Origin: Deroplatys truncata
Lineage: Eukaryota; Arthropoda; Insecta; Mantodea; Mantidae
Assembly: GCA_030765065.1 (NCBI GenBank)
Contig: CM060988.1
Span: 175,873,065-175,937,064 of the forward strand
Reading direction: 5' to 3'
Length of the DNA: 64,000 nt
Shown here: piece by piece, positions 12,401-26,100 of the stretch
Position numbering within the stretch: position 1 is the first letter of the stretch
How the letters are laid out: every line of letters starts with the position of its first letter
Made by a program: the position numbers and the translations under genes
The notes under the pieces: generated by a model
What the model saw: only the letters and a program-made list of their open reading frames with translations
Database searches by the model: none
Told to the model about the DNA's origin: nothing

Positions 12401-15400
12401 GTACCTAATTTTTTTAAGTAAATAATTAAAATGAATTTCAAATCTCATGTCCAATACTCCATGTGATGAAAAATTAGAAAACTTTCCAGAAAACTCAATA
12501 AGGATCTATGCTTGAAAATGAGTGTGACTGTCGAAACAGGTTACTCAAAATTAAATTTTAATAAGTCTTACCCATTTGTTAACATATTTATACTCATGAT
12601 GACTGCTTACCTGCACTGGGTGTTATTCTTTCTCGTACAGCTTTTGGGGCTCCGAGTTTGATTATTTAGTGTTCGAGGATAACAACATCTTTCAGTACAT
12701 TCTTCATAGTCATAGCCACAATCACATTCCTCTCCAGCCTCAACTATCTTGTTTCCACAGAAAGCCCCTTCAGATGCTGAAACATATACAAGTGTACCAT
12801 GTAGCCTATGGTTCTGTGGCTCTGTACAAAGTAAAACTTTACTTTCATGTCCTTCCATACAACAAGTTTATGAACAGATGTGGCAGATAAAGAAAAGCAA
12901 GCAACAACTTATCTAAAGCAATCATGTTTTCACCCAAAAACCACTGGGTACAAGGGCCACTTTCAAGTTTTTATGCAAACAAAAGAAAGGAAGTTGTTAG
13001 GTGGTAAATCAGGTGAATAAGGGCAATGAGACATTAATTTCAATGTTTTTTTCTTTCAAATAATCAACTATTTGATACGCTGTATGACAGTTGGCATCAT
13101 GATGAAGAATTATGCAACATTTTTGGTAGTATCTCCTGAGTTCATCAATGACTTCCGGCAAACAAATTGTTTTTTTTATAATAAACCAGAAGTATTTCTT
13201 ATTGTGATGTTATATGATACTTAAAATTTGAGTTGGTATATGTTAATTCACGTCACATAAAGGCGCTAGTTGTTACCGTAGGAGTGCTTTCGAGAGATTT
13301 GTTTCTCTCATCCTCAGCTGAGACCCAACTAACTGGATCTCCCTCACCCCTCACCCCAAGAAATGTTTCATTCAACGTTGCTTCTACTCTCTGTTGAGAA
13401 AAATTGGAACCTGGTGGTATTGCTGCCATCTGTAGTGTTGGTTGATCACTCATCATACTTCTTTCTTCAATCTTGTAGTCTAATTGGTCTGCATTCTGTT
13501 AAGAAGAATTGGAAACACTTGATCTTGATTCAAATTCAAATTCATGCCTTTATGTGATGTGAATTAACATATACCAACTCAAATTTTAAGAAACAAATTG
13601 TTGCTCACCATTCAGCACTAACTGTTCTTCAATCCTCTAAAGCAGGGGTTGCCAAACTTTCCATAACAGGGCCACATTAACTGTCAGAAAATGAATTGCA
13701 GGTGAAGCCGTATAAGTTCAAGATAAGAGCAATAAACTCATAGCCATATTTGAGCATTCATAATTAACGGAAGCTTTCCTGGGCTCCGGGAATGGTATAT
13801 TAGATCCACATTGTGATATTAGACTCTTCACCATAAAGATTCTAGCAAATATGTACCCAGACTCCCTCAGCCTCATGGAGCATTGGTTCTTCTAGTGAAA
13901 GCATCACTTAAAGTTTGCTTATGTGAAACTTAAAACTGCTCAATGCCTCAAAAGCAACATTGGTAGAAATGAACATAGAACAATAAACTGCAATAAACAA
14001 ATTCCCTTTGAAACACATTCGTATTATGACGCAGAAAAAGCAGTGTGATTGGAATTGGGCTAAAACTGACAATAACTCCATTCTCTATCTTTTTACTGCA
14101 GATAGTGATGATTGTAAAGAATTACTGAACAAGCAAGCATCACAGATGCCAACTGCACTTTCAATTGTTTCAGAATACATGAAACCATTGTCTGGACACA
14201 TTAATCAAACGTGATTTGAAAAACAAAAAAAACTGAAGCAAATGACTACGCTAAAGGAAACAGATAATAAAAACTGGAAATATAAAAAATTTACCTATCA
14301 TCCATGGTCTTTCAATAATTTTGAGAAGATTTTCAAAAAATTCAATGTCAGATTGGCTCCCCAAAATAAATACAGTTTCAATAATTTACTCAACAAACCT
14401 CACAAAAACACTATCCCATCCAAAATGAAATCAGGAATTTATCAAATTAATTGTGAAGATTATGAGAAATTTTACATAAGGAAAACTATAAGAAATTTAA
14501 ACACTAGATTGAAGGAGCACCAAAGAAATATTAAAAACAAACAAACAGATAAGTCGGCCACAACTCACCACTTTTGATTGGATAATGATGAAATAGCACA
14601 AGATATCAAACTCTCAAAAACCTGTTACTTCAACTTTAGAACTGGATATTTGGGAACAGATTTATATTTACAGAAAGTAAGTTCACTTATTGAATTTTGA
14701 GATCCTGCTGCTGAACAAACTAATGAAGTTATGCAGAACTACTACTAGAGGGCATCAAGGTCATGGTGCATCAGAAGAGAGATGGCAGCCAGTCATCAGT
14801 CGCCAAACAGCTGAGGATGGCAACAAAACGTCTCCGAAAAATGTTTCCTTGTTTTTAACCATCTGACTTTAAGTGAAGTAAGTTTTAACATGTAACTCTC
14901 CATAAGTTTTGATTTTTAAACCTTACATTTCACCTTACTTAGGGCAGGCAGTTTAACATTTTAGCTTGGCAGCAGAAGGGTTAAGGTAAGATATGTACGA
15001 GGGTAACTCTTAAGTTTTGAGAATGAATGTAATAACAATTTCAAAATGTACATCTCATCATTGCATCTTTACAAAGTACTCTCCATTGCATTGTATATGT
15101 CTCGCCCTTTCAAACCATTTTTCAAATGCTGAACACAATTCATCTTTGGAGAGAGCCCAAAAGCTTTCTTCATAAGCAACTACTGAAACTTCAGGTGATT
15201 CAAATAGTTGACTTTTAATTCTTTCTTTTATTTTGGGGAATAAAAAATGTTGCATGGAGCCAGTTCTGGACTGTAGGGAGGATGGGACAAATATTTGACT
15301 CTTAAACTCCTGCAGAAATTGGGTTGTTTCTAGTGCATGGGCAAAGGTGATGATGTGTAACAAAATTCCATGCAGATCAGTCTTAGGACACTTTGCTCTC

Positions 15401-18400
15401 CGTTAACTGAAGATTGTGGCAGACATTTTGTGGTGTACCACCTTGCAGTGACAGTCTTTTGTCCCTCGAATGGAACTGTCACAATTCCTTTGCATCAAAT
15501 TTTTCTATCCTTTCCTGGCACCATTGCACACATGCCTCTTTTTACTCATTTGTGAAGTGGTAGGGGATCCAATGACTGCAGAGCTTCCTGATGTGAAGTT
15601 TTTCTTTAAGAGTGGTGTTCACTGCTGCTGATCCAATATTCCGGGCTTCTTGAATCTGCTAATATGTGCAACAATAATCTTCCTCTGCTTTCATCATATT
15701 TTAAACTGTTGTTGCTATAGCCGGCTGTCCTAAGCAGTCTTCATCTTTGAAGAAATTCTTTCTCCTCTTCTTAACTCTATAAACCATTGATAAATCGTGG
15801 ATTGAGAAGAGCAAAGATTCCCAAATGCTCTATGCAATCTTTCAAGGCATTCTCTCTTCCTTAAACCAATTTTAAACTCATAGTAATTATCACATGGAAA
15901 TGCTCTTGCTTGGAACCAATCCAGGGTATGGCATAACAATGTCTGCTTGCACATACATAAAGTGCTGATGCTGCGCATTGTTGGAGCACACTCATACTTG
16001 CACTTTGAACTTAAATCTAAAGCTAGGAAGACCTGCTTTGTCTTAACACAGCTCACTGTTGCCCATTCTCAAAACTTTCAGAGTGACCCTATACACTATA
16101 CAGAATGTTTCAGAAATACTTTTACAAACTTCGGGTATGGGTTCCTTACACCACAAGAAGGAAAAAAGTTCATATGAACATATGTCCCATAATCCTCTGT
16201 TTTCTAGTTAGGAGGTGTTCAACACAGTGGTACACTTATAACACACAAAACTCATAATAAATGCTTGAAATGTCCTCCTCTTGCTTCTATGCATGCCTGT
16301 ACTCGTCGAATCATGGAATGTCGCACCCTGTCAAAAACTCCGGGATGGTGTCGAATGGTTTCGCAGGCTTCCATGACACGTCGATGAAGCGTTTCTGCAT
16401 CTGGGATGGCTGCTCCATAAACCAATGATTTAAGATGCCCCCAGAGGTAAAAATCCACAGGATTGAGGTCGGGAGAACGTGCAGGCCATGGAACTGGTCC
16501 TCCTCTGCCTATCCCTCCATGCTGTCACGTGTGATGTACCAGATGCTACAGCCAATTGTCTTGTACTGATACCTGGATCGTCTTCTTCACACTTTAACAT
16601 CTGTTCTTCACATTCCGGCATACGAACAACTCTTGGTCTTCCTCGATCTGCAACGGTTCCTGTCTCAGCAAGGCAATGATAAACAGTGACAAAGGTTGGA
16701 TGACTCGGTTGTCTTCGGTCTGGAAACTCATCTGATAGAGCCGTGCAGCCTCGCGTCCATTACCATTCGCGTGACCATACTAAAAATCATGTCTGCCTGT
16801 TCACGAAAAGAATATCCAGCCATGGTGGAATGAAACACGTGCAGTTAACTCATTACATGAACACAATTGAAACGTTGAAGACAGACTAATGACAAATGAC
16901 ACACATAAACAAGTCTCCATGGCAACACTTCGCCATCTACCGTATGTAGTACAATGGATCAACGCCATTGCATAGAGAAATGAAGTTTTGAGGTTGGACC
17001 CCGAAGGCCGTTGAACTCACACTTTCATTGTGACAGGAATAACGCGAAAACCAAGGATTATGGGACATATGTTCATATGAACTATTTTCCCTTCTTTTGA
17101 TGTGAGGAACCCATACCCTAAGTTTGTAAAAGTATTTCTGAAACACCCTGTATAGTGCATTAATGTTTAACAAAATGATCTGTCACTGCTTGCAACTGTC
17201 ATCCACTGACTTGGTTATAATTCCTGATACTCATCATCAAAGTTTATGTTGTGACAGGTTTTCATGTAAGAGCATTACACAGCTATGTTGCAATAAATAA
17301 AATAACAAAAAATGCAGTGCATAAGGACTTTGCATTCTCACCTGTGAAGCAATTGCGTTTCTTGTTATCCTCAATAGCATCCAGAACATTGCTGATGTTT
17401 CCTATACTACAACTGGAGAATTTGCTGTTGTTGGGACGATCTCCACTTGTTGCTGATGCAAACATTATGAAGTTGCCATTCAAACCTCCAGGCCTGCATT
17501 CTTGTGGATAATCATGCTGCAAATCACACAGCTCTACTTAGTACAACAATAAAAAAATATTTCTGATGGGCTACATTCACATTACTTTCTCTACCCATTC
17601 TTACAAAAGCTTTTTCTTCGACATACTTCATGTTAATCAAGATAAATATTTGCAGAAATGGTTTTATTAATGCATAATTCCTTGAAAGTACAAGAGGAAT
17701 AAGGGAACACAATAGGCTTAAGTGATATCAAATCTTATAAGAGTGGGTCACTATTTGATGGCAGTGAAATTTGATTCTCTTTGCATGACCACGAGGAAAA
17801 AAATGAATAGCAACTTCTCACTTGAAAAAGTATAAATACTTAAAAATCCAAACCAATAATAAAGAATATCTCAGAAATGGTTAATGCCACATACAATTTG
17901 ATTGGATATAAATTCTGTGATTTAACAAGGTCTATATTTTTTATGTAGTAAGGTTTTGTCTACTTCTTATGGTTAACTAGTTTTACAAATGTCATTCAGA
18001 ATGAAGAGGACTTTTCAGGCTTTTAATTTGTCATAAAATATCTTAAACATGCAGTATTTTAAACAAAATTGTTAGAGCTGTTTTTGAGAAATTAAAAAAT
18101 TATGAAAAACTTTCCATGTAAAGGGTAGTAGTTTGAGATGGGGTGGTAATCTTGAAAATCTTTGTGTCACATCCATGAGGGATGCTGAATTTAAATAAAA
18201 AGTTTGATTACTATATATTGTAATGAAAAGAAGCTAGAAACAGTGATGTGTATTGAATTTATTTAAAGGTAAGTCGGAATTGTTACACTAACATCACTTA
18301 AGTTTACTCACTTAACATGTTTCGGGAAACAGTTGTTCCCATCCTCAGAAGGTTAATTCGAATTAACCTTCTGAGGATGGAAACAACTGTTTCCCGAAAC

Positions 18401-21400
18401 ATGTTAAGTGAGTAAACTTAAGTGATGTTAGTGTAACAATTCCGACTTGCCTTTAAATAAAAAAAGTTTGATATTTAACTGACTTTTCATTTTTGAATTA
18501 TGCTGTTCACACACACACTCACACTACACACAGACCTTTTTCTAAAACTGTCTTTTTTGGATTTAGGGGTCTCAAAACATGTTTTATCCGCCACATTGTA
18601 ATATTAAATTTATATAAATAATTATAAAGTAAATATCAAATTTGCAAAAGCTAGTATTGTTTTCTTGGAAACAAAATGCTATATAGGGTTAAATTTTCTG
18701 AATCCCCAGAAAAAAGTTATAAAGAGATTTTACTGTAATAGATGAGACCAGACTAAAATGGTTTGGCCATGTGAAAAGAATGGGAAACGATAGAATAGTA
18801 AGAATGGTACTAGAATGGGAAAGAACAAGACCAAGAGAACATGGATGGGGTCCAAAGAAGTATGGCGTCTAGAGAACTATGAGATGAACATGCACAGGAT
18901 AGGGATTTATGGAGAAATAAAATTATGAATGGGTTGTACGAAAATAACTGTTTTTCTAAATAAATAAAAATCAACTACTTCACTTCAGCTACTTACTGGT
19001 GATCCAAAATTGTGCCCAATTTCATGAGCAAGTGTGAGCTGTGAAACCTTTGGTGGGACCCGACTGTTGTAATTCACAAAGGTTATTATGCCAGTATTCA
19101 AACTTCGTTTAGTTGACTGGTACATGCCCCCGACAGTTTCAGTATAGGTTTTGTACTTCTCACATATGCCTCCCGAGGCTCCTGAAACCAATCACAAAAC
19201 AGCAATCCAACTGAAAACTTGGAGTACTAATAATTTGAGACAGAGTGGAACAATTCTGCAATAACCAAAAACCTGCAATTCAAAGTACTATTATAAAATA
19301 CCAAATTTACAACTAGCAGACATTACAGTAAGTGCAGTACCCTCTTATTATTGTTATTAGTCCCTCAAATTTCAATCATATCAATTTAACATTCTTTAAT
19401 TACTGAAAGCTTTTTAGAAAATTAAAGAGTTGATTTTTTTTTTTCCAAATGTATCTACTCTACATAAAAGCCAGCAGTCTGAAAAAGAAATTGTATAGCA
19501 TCTTTGACATTCATTTAATTTAACAACAGAGCCATAATTTAATTTTGAATGTATCGTGACCATGCAAGCAAAGTTACCTGTGGACCACTGGAGTGAACAC
19601 ATGCTGGCCCATTGACCTGGATTGGGGCTTTCCGCCAGCCCTTCAGAACACTGGCCCACACAACAAACCCTTTATGTACTGCCTCCTTACAGTTTGGTAA
19701 TCTCTGCCACAAAAGATTCCTTTTGAGTCGGTTAGCTTCCCCTTCAAGAACATTCCATTTTGTATGCCAGGGCTATATAAAGGGCTGCTGGTGCTCGGTT
19801 GGATAGTTAAGAAGTGAAAGATTTCGAACGGTTAGAAGTGGACAGTTAAGGTGGCAGTTCAGAGTACACTTCAATTGAGCATTGTGATTCAATGGTTCAG
19901 TTGTGTTTTGTTCTGCGCGTGTGTCAACAGTGACTCAAGTGAAACATGTTGTGCTAGGCTGAGTGTCTAAGTGATAAATAAAGTGTGTTTCACGTCAAGT
20001 GGTGTTCTCGTTTATTACAGTATATATGATCTGAAAAAAAGGCAGCTGATGTGTTACATTCACATGACTTTCTCTACCCAATATCATTTATTCTTTTAAT
20101 TACTACAAACTATTCTTACAAAAGCTTATTTTTCTATCTACTTAATGTTAATCGAGATTAACCTTAGCAGAAATAGTTACATTTTGTTGAAGATACAAGG
20201 GCGATAGGGGAAACTGAATCAACGATCAGATTAATAGACAAGAGAAGAGACAACTTAACATACTGTTTCTGCTTCACTTCCTTCACTTGAGTAAGTGAAG
20301 TAATAGCAGTGTGTTAACCCTTCAGAGGCAAAATTTGCATATATATTCACTACTGATGGCTATATGTCTGGTTCATTTAGATACTTATTCTATGTTCAAC
20401 AAGCCATCATAGTTGGCATTTTGCTTACATAAATGGTTATTAGATGTCACTATATTCAAACAAGCATGTTGATGTGCTTCTGCTTTCTTTTCATCACTTG
20501 CAGGAAGACAATAACTTGCAGAAACTAAAAATCCTGAAAATAATTTGCCCGAGATGGATTAAGTTGTCTCATTCTTCTATTAATATGTTACACTTCATTG
20601 CATTTAGTTTCTTCATCATGTATGAATCAATAGTTACATGTTTAAGAGCAGAATGCTAAAGGCTGGCTTAGAAATTCCATACTCTTTTCATGGCATTGCG
20701 AAAAACAGCTGAATAGCAAATCATTTAAAAGATTAAGAAAGTATTGAAAAATTCAAATCAATAGTAATGATATCTTAGAAAAAATAAAACAAATTTGAGT
20801 TTTTATTTATGGATGCTCTTTACCTGCTATGGTTCTTAGCATCCCATTCTATATTGGAAGTTAAAAACCAAAAATTTTTCTCAGAGATGCTGACATCACA
20901 AAAAGTTATTTCAAATATACCAGATGTTACAGAGATCTAAATTTTTTATATATTAAACGTATGTCTAATATATAGTATGCAGAATTATGAAATGAGAGTG
21001 GTACTAAACAAAAGAGAAACTCAAAGATTTTTTTTTCATTAGAAGTTGGCTGTTCTGTCACTCTGCTGCAAAAATAACATAAAACAAAATGGCATCTCTG
21101 CAGCAATGTGCATAGACTATTTTGTGGTATGCAGAGACAAAATCAATAATTAAAGTTCAAAGAAATTACCGGAGAAACTGTGGATGAGGTCCACCTGATG
21201 GGAAAACCATTAAGGCATGATGTCAGAAATTTCTGGTAACTGGAAGTGTTAAGAAACAATCCACAGGTTCTCGTCAATGTGTTACAGAAGAGAAGATTGA
21301 AGAAATTAGAGCAGGATTTCAGAGAAGTCCACAAAAATCAATTCACCATGCATCCCAATAGTTCAATGTGCCAAGATCAATTGTACATCGAGTGCTTCTT

Positions 21401-22709
21401 AAGTGGCTTCATTAGTACCCCTACTGTTCAAAAAATAAAACCAGATGACAGGGTACAACGACAGGCATTCACTATCAATATGCTGGATCATATTGACAGG
21501 CACCCTCAATTTCTTGGAAATGTCTTGTTTTCAGACGAAGCAATGTTTCATGTATCAGGATCTCTCAATTGGCACAATGTAAGGATTTGGAGTACACAAA
21601 ATCCACATGTCTACTGTGAACATGCCCAGGATAGCCCAAAAGCAAATGTTTGATGCAGTCTGATGAAGAACAGAATTATCAGTCCTTTTTTCTTCCATGA
21701 GAATTCAATAACTGGCCATGTTGGAACTGTTCTTGTACCTCCAGGTCATGTAATCTTTCAACAAGACAGCACCCCCCCCCCCAATAGTGAATTCAGGATG
21801 TATGGGATTCCCTTACAGAAACTTTCCCGGTTCACTGAATTGTATGTGGCGGATCAATTAGGTGGCCACCACATTCCCAGACAACACTCCACTAAACTGT
21901 ATTCACTCTTAGGTTGATCTGCAGCAAAACAAACCCACATGGTCAGTGCACTGTGGTGCAACACAGAAGCAATGCGCACAGGAAAGTAGTCCCATGCTAA
22001 TAATCTGAATTTTAGAATGAATTTATCCTTAAATAGTATAATATTCCATACAAATACCTAAGGTTGTATTTAATGCTGATTTATAGCATAAAACAGAGCT
22101 ACAAGTCCCATGATTCAATTCGTATGAGTCACCTGACATCTTGGTAGGCGCAGAATATTGTTTACAGCCAGAAATAGAGTTGGGTCGAGCAATTTTTTTG
22201 CAGTAATCGATTCATGCGATTCGTTCACGGTTGATGAATCGATTCATACGATTTGTTCAGATTCATAAATCGTCCTCTTACTACCTGTCTGCTAGTCTCT
22301 CCTAGCGCACGATTCATTCATGAATCGTCACTTTGTCTGCTGGTCTACCCTACTGCATGATTCAATCATGAATCGTATGTACCCTTGTCTGCTCGCCTGC
22401 CTTAGTGCACGATTCGTTCATGAATCGTTGCCTTGCCTGCTGTCTATTCTCACTCATGATTCTTATTTGAATCGTCCCCGTTTGTACTTTGCAGTTTGCA
22501 GCCAAAATACGCAATCAGGACTTTTTTTTTGTTACGATGGGGACTATGATCTTTTTCTTTGGCATATAGAAGACAATGTATGTAAAAGCGCTTTCCACGT
22601 TATTTTGGGTAATACACTTGGAGTTTCCTGAATTTGTCATAAAAATCAACCTGTGTGATTCCACTTAAGTTACTATTACATAAGGTATTATGCAAAGTAA
22701 TTATGAAGA

Positions 22710-22792
<83 letters not shown>

Positions 22793-23073
22793 TCTTCATT
22801 TCGATGATTAGGCATTCCATTCGATTCTTTACTTTACTCCTCTCTTTTTCCCGACGGTTTGTATTTATTAATTAATAGTGGTATTCTTTCTTCAGTCATG
22901 TAGTTCATATCGCTTTCCAATTAAGTTAGTTAGTTTTCTTCAATTTTATGATATAATTTATAAATATTCAGTTATCTAATTTTATCGTTTCATTTCTTAT
23001 TAGGTATAATCCAGTGCATTCTCAAGTTCTTTGTAAAAATCTCATTTCCGGTCTGAATTTTACATTTGTCCAA

Positions 23074-23146
<73 letters not shown>

Positions 23147-26100
23147 TTGTTATTATTCGTCACTACTACCGAAGTTGCACGCGAAAATAAGCTATATAAT
23201 TTTTATAAATACGTGAAAAATTATAAACCCGGTATGCAGAGAATAATAATTTTTTACATAAATATTACATCAGCATATTCGAGGTACTTTTAATGCATTA
23301 GAATTGGCTTAATTATATCGATGCATGTTCTTATACTTTTAATGTAGATTATAGTATAAAAATTAATACCTTTAAATTATATAATTTTAAAAGTTATTCA
23401 AACCAAGAATTCAAAAAAATCCCTATTTTTCCTCCGTTTTGCATATATTCTGGTATAGTATATTATAATACTTACTACACTGTAATCATACAATACTGTG
23501 TATCAGATCTCTCAATAAAGTACTGAAAATTACGAGGGCTGATCAATAAAGACTAAGACTTATTTTTTTTCACAGATATTTATTACTCCATTTCAATGTT
23601 GACATGATCTTTTTCAAAGTAGTCCCATCCTAACTGAATGCACTTTTTATAGCGTCTCTGCCAGTCCTAGAACACATGGTGCAGGCCATTCTTCGTCAGG
23701 TCTTTGAGAATCGCCTCACTTTACTTTAGAACTGCTTCAGTGCTCTCAAATCGAATGCCCCGGAGCTTTGCCTTTAGTAATGGGAATAAAAAGAAATCAC
23801 AGGGGGTAAGACCGGGGTTTTAAGGCAGATGCGGCACACAGGTAATGTTGAATTTAGCCAAAAATTCCTGGACTTGATTTGTGACGTGAGGCCGCACGTT
23901 GTGATGAAGTCGCCACCCATTCCGATGATGTTCTGGACGTTTCCTTGTAATGTGCTTCCTCAGTGTAAGCAATACTGACGTGTAGTAGCTGCTGTAACAG
24001 TAGTGTGAGGGGGGGACTGCATGCTGGTAAATCATTCCATTCGAAACACCAGGCCCACCTTGCTTAGCACAGAGGACTCGCCCTTCTTTGAAGTCCTTGA
24101 ACCACCTAAACACCGTTGCACGAGGTAGTGCATCTTCACCGTATGCTTGCTTCAGCTTTTCGAAAGTTTCAACGCTGTATGATTTAAATGAAAATAAAAT
24201 TTTATTGCGCTGTATTGCTCCTCTCGTGTCGCCTCCATTTTGTGGTATGCAAAATTCAAGTAGGGTCAACAATATACAGCATTACTACCAACCTACCGTT
24301 ACAAGAGTGCTGTCGCTTATGGACATTATACATGAAACCATATCAGAATCAGAACTACTCTCCAAAATAATGACAAGCTTATCCACAATTCCACAGCACT
24401 GTCACACTTAAAACAAGTTCCCACATTTTATCCTTTTCTATGTTGTATTATGTCTGTTTATATTCCCTGCTCGCTTTCGTTACACTTCCCACTGAAACGC
24501 CTGTAAAATCCGATATTAGTTTCGTAATATGCAATAATGCAAGTGTCGGGTATTTTTGTAATAGTGAGTTGAATATATGAAGTATTGTTTGTTTTTAGCC
24601 ACTTTTTAACTGTTTCCCTCTTTTGTGTTTGAACAGTTTATTCGCACTACATGCACCTTCCTCTGACATGTGAGCTCAAATACCAACTGACTAAATCACA
24701 AGATTTGACCTGAGCTGAGCATATGTGTGTTAGTGTATTATGAATGACTGTTCGCTTATCAAGTTATCACATATCCTGTGTTACACAAAGTGTTTATTCG
24801 GTACTCAGATAGCACCTCTGGGAATTCATTGCTGCATTTCTTGTATATGTAACAGAGTGGCAGTCGTTTATACGGTTAGTGTTAACAAGCAAGATGCTCT
24901 CGGCGTTAGCGCAATAGCAGGCGAAAATCATATTTTGTAATCTCTTAACAGCTAATATATATCCATTACCTTTAACGATGAGTTCTTATAATAACCGCAA
25001 TAAAATGTACAGTTCTATACCTTTCCTGCTCTAATATTTCATAATACAATACATATATTAAGGAACTATTTACGTTGGCATAAGAGTATATTCTTGGGTT
25101 CGTGACAAGCCGAAGCATGTGCTTCTGTTTACATCAGAGGGAACTCTAGTTTGGAATGGACAGTATGTATTATGTGAAAACTATGTAGATTTTATGTTAT
25201 TTAAAAACTATGGGTCCAAAGAGAAGGTACAAAGGTTTAAAATATCACCTACTGTGAATATATAAAAAATTACACCAACAACAGTAGAAACTATTGGCAT
25301 TTACCACGCCAAGCTAAAGCATTCTCTATACCACCCAAACAAATCGCATCACACAAATATACATACACGTATGTCATTGGCTGCCGGTCTCCACCCCGTG
25401 ACCAAGCACCAACCAAAGCAGCAAATGAGACGTCAAACTTCGAACATATTAAGTGCCTACTCACACTGGATTGACCAACGATTGGCCAAAACAGCGAATG
25501 AGGATGTCAAACTTTGAACATAGTATGCGGGACCGAGAAAACAAACTAAACAAACCTTATTGTAATGAAAAGAAGCTAGAAACAGTGATGTGTATTGAAT
25601 TTATTTAAAGGTGAGTCGGAATTGTAACACTAACATCACTTAAGTTTACTCACTTAACATGTTTCGGGAAACCGTTGTTCCCATCATCAGAAGGTTAACT
25701 CGTCGACTGGCCCGTGTTGTTGGTGTTTCCGTTTTTTGGACTGGATCCTGTGGTGGCATCTTGTGGTGGAGAAATGTACTTCCAGAGAGGATTTGGTGGC
25801 GGCAAATCAAAATTCATTAGATGTGTGTTGTGTTTTAGAATGGTGATCTTCTCCCATGCATCTAATTCGGCTGCAAATTTGGCTGGTTTGACTAATGTAA
25901 TATTGGGTTTGATGTTGTGATTAGTGATCCAAAAATGGTGTGAAACTGCAGATTTGTCCATTTGTTTGTATTTAATACATCTCATGTGCTCCTTTAGCCT
26001 AGTTTCTAAGTTTCTTTTTGTCTTACCAATGTATACTTTATTGCAATCTGAACAATTGATTTTATAGATTCCAGCTTTTTTGTCTTGTGGAATGGGGTCT

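Larger units (their letters stand above)
12905..13660 (-). mobile_element. mariner remnant, split by a PLE-like insertion
   Basis: Minus-strand translation around 13130-13050 gives [20 protein letters not shown], the second catalytic Asp block of mariner, then FTT..LPFF. Beyond the insertion, 13655-13600 reads LED.RTVSAEW.ATICLPEV, the preceding mariner block, in the right order. Stops show it is dead. Confidence 0.7.
18211..18455. mobile_element. Palindromic Penelope-like terminal fragment
   Basis: Two inverted copies of the PLE terminal repeat (left arm to 18359, right arm from 18360) meet with the centre ttcgaa. Direct repeats aaataaaaa(aa)gtttgat on both sides look like a target duplication. 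No protein-coding part is left. Each arm contains a complete hammerhead-like motif. Confidence 0.8.
17555..18590 (+). repeat. Repeat A, interrupted by a PLE palindrome
   Basis: Starts gggctacattcacattactttc and runs to about 18590 with ggtctcaaaacatgttt. The insertion at 18211-18455 is flanked by imperfect copies of aaataaaaagtttgat. Lies in the kuz intron between the zinc-site exons. Confidence 0.8.

Noticed and set aside
22600-23293. Frames rich in poly-Asn and poly-Ile
   Set aside because: They are translations of the two (ATT)n microsatellites and have no other coding features.
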